This document shows positions 58,566-64,000 of a stretch of 64,000 nucleotides of DNA, piece after piece (within the stretch, counting starts at the first letter, position 1; the number at the start of each line of letters is the position of its first letter). The DNA comes from Peterkaempfera bronchialis. Its GTDB lineage: Bacteria > Actinomycetota > Actinomycetes > Streptomycetales > Streptomycetaceae. The stretch lies in NCBI RefSeq assembly GCF_003258605.2, contig NZ_CP031264.1, forward strand, positions 6,750,232-6,814,231, given 5' to 3'. The translations under genes were made by a program, and so were the position numbers. The notes beneath the pieces are model-generated. The model saw only the letters and a list, made by a program, of their open reading frames with translations, did no database searches and had not been told where the DNA came from.

Positions 58566-60572
58566 ATGCAGCGCAGACCCGCCCTCCTGGTCGCCCTCCT
58601 GGCCTCGGCCCTGGTCAGCGGCGGCCTGGCCGTCGGCCCACCGGCCGCCGCCGCAGGCCGGGCCGCCGCGGCCGGCGGAGGTCCGACGCTCAGCGTCGAT
58701 CCGGCCGCCGCCCGGCACCCCATCAGCCGCGACATCTACGGTATGAACTTCGCCGACGCCGCCCTGGAGAAGGAGCTCAAGCTCCCGGTGGACCGCTGGG
58801 GAGGCAACGCCACCACCCGGTACAACTACCTCACCGACACCAGCAACCGCGCCAGCGACTGGTACTTCGAGAACATCCCCGAGAACGTCGCGGACCCCGG
58901 CGCCCTGCCGGACGGCTCCACCGCCGACCAGTTCGTCGAGAAGGACCGCGCCGCGGGCACCAGCACGATCATGACCGTGCCGCTGATCGGCTGGGTCCCC
59001 AAGCCGGCCCGTGAGAAGCTCTGCGGCTTCAGCATCGCCAAGTACGGCCCGCAGCAGTCCATCGACCCGTGGGACGAGGACTGCGGCAACGGCATCGCGC
59101 CCGACGGCAGCTTCATCACCGGCAACGACCCGACCGACACCAGCATCCCGGCGGGCGCCGACTTCGTCGCCGGCTGGGTCAAGTACCTCGGTGACAGATA
59201 CGGGGACGCGGCGCACGGCGGCGTGAAGTTCTACAACCTCGACAACGAGCCGGACATCTGGCACGAGACCCACCGCGACGTCCACCCCAAGGGCGCGACC
59301 TACGACGAGATGAAGGCGACCACCTATGCGGTGGCCTCCGCGATCAAGGCCACCGACCCGGCCGCCAAGACCCTCGGCCCGGCCGGCTGGGGCTGGAACT
59401 CGGTCACCCTCTCCGGCGCCGACCAGCAGACCTGCAACACCCAGGGCGGCAGCTGCTGGGCCAACCCGCCGGACCGGGCGGCGCACGGCGGCGTCGACTT
59501 CGGCGCCTGGTACCTCCAGCAGATGGCCGCGTACGAGAAGGCCCACGGCACCCGCATCCTCGACTACTACGACAACCACTGGTACCCGCAGGGCAACGGC
59601 ATCTTCGGCGAGAACGACGACGAGGCCACCCAGGCCCTGCGGCTGCGCTCGACCCGGGGGCTCTGGGACCCGACGTACACCGACGAGAGCTGGATCGGCC
59701 AGACGGTCAAGGCGATCCCCCGGATGAAGGCGCTGACCGAGGCGAACTACCCGGGCACCAAGACCGCGATCACCGAGTACAACTGGGGCGCGCTGGACAA
59801 GGTCGACGGCGGTATCGCGCAGGCCGACATCCTCGGCATCTTCGGCCGCGAGGGGCTGGACCTGGCCACCCTGTGGGGGCCGCCGGCCAACGACGACCCG
59901 GGCGCCTACGCCTTCCGGATGTACCTCAACTACGACGGCGCCGGCTCCGCCTTCGGCGACACCTCCGTCCGGGCCGCCAGCACCGACCAGGACCAGGTCG
60001 CCGTCTACGCCGCCGAGCGCAGCAGCGACCGGAACCTGACCGTGATGGTGATCAACAAGAGCCCCGGTGCGGTCACCGCTCCGCTCTCCGTCGCCGGTCT
60101 GGTCGGCAGCAGCAGGGCGCAGGTCTACCAGTACGGGCAGGCCGACACCAAGGCCGTCAAGCACCTGGCGGACCAGACGCTCACCGACGGCGCCGCCACC
60201 CTGAGCCTCCCGGGCTACTCGATCACCGAGCTGGTCCTGCCGCCGGCGGGCCGCAGCTGCACGGTCACGTACACCCGGCAGAGCGTGTGGCTGGGCGGGT
60301 TCACCGCGGCCGTGGACATCCGCAACACCGGTGACACCGCGCTGGACCACTGGACGGTGAAGTGGAACTACCCGGGGGACCAGCAGGTGACCAACGCCTG
60401 GAACGCCAAGGTCACCCAGAACGGCAAGTCCGTGACCGCGAGCGACATGGACTACAACGCCAGGATCGGCGTGGGCGGCAGTACCTCCTTCGGCTTCCAG
60501 GGCACCTGGACGTCCAATGACAGCCCACCGACCGCCTTCACCCTCAACGGAACCCCCTGCGCCGTCGGCTGA
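58566..60572 (+). CDS. Secreted GH44 endoglucanase with CBM2
   Basis: A 668-residue exported enzyme. The signal peptide ends near residue 35. The GH44 domain (about 40-545) has the acid/base Glu228 in YNLDNEPDIWHETHRD and the nucleophile Glu404 in TAITEYNWGAL. A short linker then leads to a family 2 carbohydrate-binding module (about 565-668) with CTVTYTRQSVWLGGFTAAVDIRNTGD at the start and C-terminal Cys in NGTPCAVG. ATGs at 58560 and 58566 are possible; the second has better spacing from AGGAG. The perfect CebR box predicts cellobiose induction together with the GH6 gene. Confidence 0.94.
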   Translation: MQRRPALLVALLASALVSGGLAVGPPAAAAGRAAAAGGGPTLSVDPAAARHPISRDIYGMNFADAALEKELKLPVDRWGGNATTRYNYLTDTSNRASDWYFENIPENVADPGALPDGSTADQFVEKDRAAGTSTIMTVPLIGWVPKPAREKLCGFSIAKYGPQQSIDPWDEDCGNGIAPDGSFITGNDPTDTSIPAGADFVAGWVKYLGDRYGDAAHGGVKFYNLDNEPDIWHETHRDVHPKGATYDEMKATTYAVASAIKATDPAAKTLGPAGWGWNSVTLSGADQQTCNTQGGSCWANPPDRAAHGGVDFGAWYLQQMAAYEKAHGTRILDYYDNHWYPQGNGIFGENDDEATQALRLRSTRGLWDPTYTDESWIGQTVKAIPRMKALTEANYPGTKTAITEYNWGALDKVDGGIAQADILGIFGREGLDLATLWGPPANDDPGAYAFRMYLNYDGAGSAFGDTSVRAASTDQDQVAVYAAERSSDRNLTVMVINKSPGAVTAPLSVAGLVGSSRAQVYQYGQADTKAVKHLADQTLTDGAATLSLPGYSITELVLPPAGRSCTVTYTRQSVWLGGFTAAVDIRNTGDTALDHWTVKWNYPGDQQVTNAWNAKVTQNGKSVTASDMDYNARIGVGGSTSFGFQGTWTSNDSPPTAFTLNGTPCAVG

Positions 60573-60620
60573 CGCCGACACCACCGCCGCCGGGCCGGTC
60601 CTCGCCGTAGCGCGAGGGCC

Positions 60621-60710
60621 GGCCCGGCGCCGTTCGGCCCGGCGCCGTTCGGCCCGGCGCCGTTCGGCCCGGCGCCGTTCGGCCCGGCGCCGTTCGGCCC
60701 GTCACCGTTC
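60621..60710. repeat. 15-bp tandem repeat array between convergent genes
   Basis: Five exact copies of GGCCCGGCGCCGTTC occupy 60621-60695. A variant copy (GGCCCGTCACCGTTC) runs to 60710, and a decayed one reaches the Lrp stop at 60717. Each unit contains the CGGCGCCG palindrome, so transcripts could form multiple hairpins and act as a terminator for both genes. Confidence 0.88.
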
Positions 60711-60716
60711 GGCGCG

Positions 60717-61733
60717 TCACCGGAGGCGCAGGGTCGCGGCGGCCTTGTAGGTGCGCAGCACCGGCGCGGTCTCGATCCGGGCGATTGCGTCCAAGGCCAC
60801 CTCGTGGATCAGGTAGCGGTGCAGTTCCTCCGCGTCCCGGCAGAGCGCGTGCGCGACCAGGTTCGTCGGGCCGGTCGTGGCCGCGACCAGGGCCAGCTCC
60901 CGGTGCCCGGCCAGTTCGGTGGCGACCGCGTCCAGGTGTGCGGGCGCGACCTGCATCCACAGCAGCGCCGACACGGTCACGCCCAGCGCCGACGGTTCGA
61001 TGTCCACGTCGAGGAAGATCGCGCCGCACGCCCGCAGTCCGGCGAGCCTGCGGGCCACCGTGGAGGCGGTCGAACCGGTCGCGGCGGCAAGCTCCGCATA
61101 GCTGAGCCGGGCGTTGTCGCGCAGTGCGTCCAGCAGCAGGCGGTCGGCGCCGGTGAGCAGGTACGGCGGACCGTCCGGCTGGGATTTCGTCGCCCCGCTG
61201 TTCGGGCCCGGCTCCGGGCCGGTGGCGCTCTGGGCACGCAGCCGGGCCCGCTGGGCGGCGTCGAGGGTCTCGACGCGTCCGCGCCAGGCGGTGGGCCCGC
61301 CGAGGTAGGTGTGCAGGAGGTAATGCGCCGACACCGCCGTGATCCCGGCGGTGCGCTGGATGTCGCGCAGCAGCAGCGCATGCGCGTCGGGGCCGGTGGG
61401 CGCGGTGTGGATGATCGCGACGATCTCCGTGCCGCCGGAGGTCAGCCGCACCCATGAGGTGTCGGGGCGGCGTGCGAGTGCGACCGCGATGTCATGCGCG
61501 GCGCGCGTCGCGGCGGTCAGCCGTACGAACCACTGGTGGGTCCCGGAGCTGCGCGGCGTCGGCAGCGCGACCACGCGAAGGCCCGCCTCCGCGTAGAGGC
61601 GGCGATAGCGGCGCACCACGGTCTGGGTGGAGCAGCCGAGGATGTCGGCGACGAGCGTGAACGGCGCCCGCCCGTCGACTTGCAGGGCATGGATCAGGCC
61701 GCGGTCCAGGTCGTCCAGTACGAGCACATCCAC
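60717..61733 (-). CDS. Lrp/AsnC-family regulator with two HTH domains
   Basis: A 338-residue duplicated Lrp-type regulator. The first HTH is LDRGLIHALQVDGRAPFTLVADILGCSTQTVVRRYRRL (residues about 9-46), and the second is DRLLLDALRDNARLSYAELAAATGSTASTVARRLAGLRACG. Each is followed by a RAM-like ligand-binding region (TEIVAIIHTAPTGPDAHALLLRDIQ and LALVAATTGPTNLVAHALCRDAEELHRYL). This double form is common in actinobacteria. The GTG at 61733 is chosen from the start of similarity. It diverges from the MFS gene by 177 bases and probably controls it. Confidence 0.9.
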   Translation of the reverse strand: MDVLVLDDLDRGLIHALQVDGRAPFTLVADILGCSTQTVVRRYRRLYAEAGLRVVALPTPRSSGTHQWFVRLTAATRAAHDIAVALARRPDTSWVRLTSGGTEIVAIIHTAPTGPDAHALLLRDIQRTAGITAVSAHYLLHTYLGGPTAWRGRVETLDAAQRARLRAQSATGPEPGPNSGATKSQPDGPPYLLTGADRLLLDALRDNARLSYAELAAATGSTASTVARRLAGLRACGAIFLDVDIEPSALGVTVSALLWMQVAPAHLDAVATELAGHRELALVAATTGPTNLVAHALCRDAEELHRYLIHEVALDAIARIETAPVLRTYKAAATLRLR

Positions 61734-61910
61734 CAAAGTAACCGACCTGGATGGAAGTAATCGCCGAATCCCGTCTCGGTGATGGCACCGGATGCCCGAT
61801 GGCCGGGACGGTGGTGAGCGGCACCGCCACCGGTCGCGGGCCGCCCGCCCGGCGGGCCGCATTCCGAGCACCGCACACACCACGAGCACGGCACACCCAG
61901 GGGGAGACGC

Positions 61911-63386
61911 ATGTCCCAGAGCACCGGCCACGGCACGCCGATCGATACCGACCCGCATCCGGACCAGGGCGGGGCCGCGCCGGCGTCCGCGTACCGGTGG
62001 CGGTGGCCCGCGTTGGCGGCGGTGCTGATCGCCGAGGCGATGAACCTGCTGGACGCCACGATCGTCCAGGTCGCGGGCCCGGTCATCCACACCGACCTGG
62101 GCGGCGCGGACACCGCCATCCCGTGGTTCAGCGCCGCCTACACCCTCGCGTTCGCGCTAGGGCTGCTGACCGGCGCCAGGCTCGGCGACATCGCGGGCCG
62201 CCGCCGCGTCTTCCGTATCGGCGTCGTCGCATTCGCCGTCACCTCGCTGGCGTGCGCGCTCGCGCCGACCGCCGGGGTGCTGATCGGGCTGCGCGCGGTG
62301 CAGGGTGCCGCGGCGGCGCTGATCATCCCGCAGACGTTCGGCCTGATCCGGGCGATGTTCGACGGCGATGAGCTGCCCAAGGCGCTGGGGACGATCGGCC
62401 CGGTCATGGGCCTGTCGGCGGTGCTGGGTCCGGCGCTCGGCGGGGTGCTGACCCATGCCGACCTGTTCGGTTCGTCGTGGCGCGTCTGCTTCCTGGTCAA
62501 TCTCCCGCTCGCCGCCGCCGTCCTGGTCGTCGCGCGGCGGCTGCGCGAGGACCGCGCACCGGTACGGCCGGGCCTGGACCCGGTGGGCACGGCCCTGGCG
62601 ATGGCAGGCACCGCGCTGGTGGTCTGCCCGCTGGCCACCGGCACGCCTGGACCGGCCGGTCGGGTGGTGGCGTGCGCGGGTGCGGCCCTCCTGGCGCTGT
62701 TCGTCGCCCACCAGCGCCGTACCGCGCGCCATGGCCGGGCCCCGCTGGTCGAACCGGCGCTGCTGCGGGGCCGCGCGTTCCCCGCCGCGCTGGCCGTCTC
62801 CACACTGTTCTTCGCCGTCATGAACGGCGTCATGATCACCGTGGTGCTGCACCTGGAACTGGGCCTGCACCGCGGCCCGCTCAGCGCGGGCCTGACCCTG
62901 CTGCCCTGGTCCGCCGGACTGGCCGCCGGGTCGTGGGCCGCAGGCGCGTACCTGGTGCCGAGGTACGGGACCCGCGTGATGCACGCCGGGATCGCCGCCC
63001 TCGCGGTCGGGCTCGCCGCCGCGATCCTCGCCTACCGGTCCGCCGCGCCCGGCGCGTACCCGGCGGCGCTCCCGTTCGCGCTCGCCGTCGCGGGGCTGGG
63101 CACCGGCCTGTTCACGCCGCCCTTCTTCACCACCGCGCTCAGCGGCGTCGGCCCGCAGGAGACCGGCTCGGCGGCCGGGCTCCTCAACGCCGTCCAGCAA
63201 CTCGGCGGCACACTCGGCGTCGCGGTGATCGGCGGCGTCTACCTCGCCCACGGCGGCACCCCGCGCGGCGCCGTACAGGCCGCGCTCGGCACGGCCGGGG
63301 CCGTTCTGGCGGCCACCGCGCTCGCCGCCGTCGTGATGACCGGGCGGCGCCGCCAAGGGCCCGGCCCCGAGACCTCGCACCGCTGA
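61911..63386 (+). CDS. MFS exporter, DHA2 family
   Basis: A 491-residue transporter with about 14 TM helices: TM1 [25 protein letters not shown], loop [17 protein letters not shown] and TM5 [35 protein letters not shown]. It is a probable proton-coupled drug or metabolite exporter. The ATG at 61911 follows GGGGGAG. Its substrate may be the ligand sensed by the divergent Lrp regulator, the usual logic of such pairs. Confidence 0.92.
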   Translation: MSQSTGHGTPIDTDPHPDQGGAAPASAYRWRWPALAAVLIAEAMNLLDATIVQVAGPVIHTDLGGADTAIPWFSAAYTLAFALGLLTGARLGDIAGRRRVFRIGVVAFAVTSLACALAPTAGVLIGLRAVQGAAAALIIPQTFGLIRAMFDGDELPKALGTIGPVMGLSAVLGPALGGVLTHADLFGSSWRVCFLVNLPLAAAVLVVARRLREDRAPVRPGLDPVGTALAMAGTALVVCPLATGTPGPAGRVVACAGAALLALFVAHQRRTARHGRAPLVEPALLRGRAFPAALAVSTLFFAVMNGVMITVVLHLELGLHRGPLSAGLTLLPWSAGLAAGSWAAGAYLVPRYGTRVMHAGIAALAVGLAAAILAYRSAAPGAYPAALPFALAVAGLGTGLFTPPFFTTALSGVGPQETGSAAGLLNAVQQLGGTLGVAVIGGVYLAHGGTPRGAVQAALGTAGAVLAATALAAVVMTGRRRQGPGPETSHR

Positions 63387-63576
63387 ACGGACCACTGCCT
63401 CCCGCCATCCGGACGGGTTCCCAGTGGCACCCGTAAGCTGCGCCGCCCAGACGCATCCGCCGGGCCGGGACCACCGGCCAGGTCCCGGACTCCCACCGTG
63501 GCCGGCAATGGGTGCCCGCCGGCCCCGCGCCCAGGCGGCCGGACATACGCGGCCCCGGCCCGGGTCGGATGAGCCC

Positions 63577-63726
63577 GTGCACGATCACGGCCAGCCGGTA
63601 GGCCGCGTTGACCAGGGCGATCAGCGAGACCAGCGAGACCAGCGCGGCGGTCCGGTCGTCGTCGTGGTGCTCGCGCACCTGGGCCCAGGTCTCGTCGAAC
63701 ACGCTCTGGTGGGCGTCGGCAAGCAC
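63577..63726 (-). pseudogene. Fragment of an AhpD/carboxymuconolactone-decarboxylase-like gene
   Basis: About 50 residues (VLADAHQSVFDETWAQVREHHDDDRTAALVSLVSLIALVNAAYRLAVIVH) match the C-terminal helical part of AhpD-like proteins, where a ...ALVSLIALINAYNRL... helix is typical. The catalytic CxxC half is missing upstream, and no in-frame stop follows for over 350 bases, so both ends appear lost. It lies directly after a MerR gene, a frequent partner of this family. Confidence 0.55.
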
Positions 63727-63778
63727 TGGCGCAGCCTGCTCGGCCGCCCTCCTGGCCGACCACCCATGCACGTCACCG

Positions 63779-64000
63779 TCAGTCGCCTTCGGACGCACGC
63801 CGGGCGAGCCTCTCACGCAGGCCGGCCAGCCGGGCGATCTCGGCGTCGAGGGCGGCGAGCCTGCGGCCGACGATCCCCGAGGTGGGGGCGCCGGGTTCCA
63901 CGGAGCCGCATCGCGGCGGAGGCTCCTGGGCGAGCAGATGGAGACGGTCGGCGCAGCTGCGCAGGTCCTCGATGGTGAGCCCGAGGGCCAGCAGGTCGCG
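63779..64000 (-). CDS. MerR-family regulator, C-terminal part
   Basis: The visible 73 residues run from the window edge to a TGA at 63779. RDLLALGLTIEDLRSCADRLHLL is the end of the MerR dimerisation region, and VGRRLAALDAEIARLAGLRERLARR the C-terminal coiled-coil helix. The DNA-binding start lies outside the window. It is followed by the AhpD-like fragment on the same strand. Confidence 0.75.
   Translation of the reverse strand, partial: RDLLALGLTIEDLRSCADRLHLLAQEPPPRCGSVEPGAPTSGIVGRRLAALDAEIARLAGLRERLARRASEGD

Overview
The window comes from a high-GC actinomycete, almost certainly a member of the Streptomycetaceae with a linear replicon. The evidence is the GC-rich coding, frequent GTG starts, many 4-bp stop/start overlaps, a spore-pigment type II polyketide cluster (whiE type), a Streptomyces subtilisin inhibitor homologue, two F420-type oxidoreductases, CebR-type operators in front of cellulases, and an adjacent tap-tpg pair for telomere replication. 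No rRNA, tRNA, IS element or CRISPR array was recognised.

Layout. 1-3.05 kb: a partial unknown gene, a SRPBCC protein, a DUF574-type methyltransferase and a GAF-PP2C phosphatase. 3.5-11.8 kb: a complete whiE-type cluster. A FAD hydroxylase diverges from SchA/CurD protein, cupin, KS-alpha, KS-beta, ACP, aromatase and cyclase, and a convergent O-methyltransferase closes it. 12.3-15.9 kb: two F420-type oxidoreductases, a 2H phosphoesterase and an MFS exporter. 16-20.5 kb: a secreted GH16-lectin glucanase, a subtilisin inhibitor, a carbonic anhydrase and an IHF-like protein. 19.4-24.6 kb: an envelope-type set (glycosyltransferase, SDR, polysaccharide deacetylase), then an extra cytochrome oxidase pair, ctaD-ctaF. 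24.8-29.4 kb: an M55 peptidase, an MFS/MarR unit with an obvious operator, a DMT transporter and a His/Arg/Phe-rich secreted protein. 29.8-33.7 kb: a cell-envelope protein, the TIGR04222/DUF692(MNIO)/partner gene set, and a secreted trypsin-like protease.

33.7-44.3 kb is a sugar-utilisation regulon on the minus strand: a very large secreted GH2 enzyme, a YtfQ/R/T/YjfF-type ABC importer, a LacI regulator and GalM. AACGTT-centred operators precede both the importer and the GH2 gene. 44.8-49.7 kb: a LysM-M23 peptidase, a GH6 cellulase behind two near-CebR boxes, a DUF4232 protein and a methyltransferase. 49.8-53.9 kb: ArsR-SRPBCC, AraC-VOC, SDR and GNAT genes. 54-56.8 kb: tap-tpg. 57.1-60.6 kb: DinB/SRPBCC and a secreted GH44-CBM2 cellulase with a perfect CebR box. 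60.7-64 kb: a double-HTH Lrp regulator divergent from an MFS exporter, a degraded AhpD-like fragment and a partial MerR gene.

The most unusual candidate system is the set at 30.65-32.78 kb. A membrane protein ends in a Ser/Gly tail with four regularly spaced cysteines. It is translationally coupled to an intact DUF692 (MNIO) enzyme and then to a partner gene whose frame is broken by one base, at a spot where a -1 slip would restore it. This looks like a peptide-tail modification system. That function is inferred from gene content and sequence, not demonstrated.
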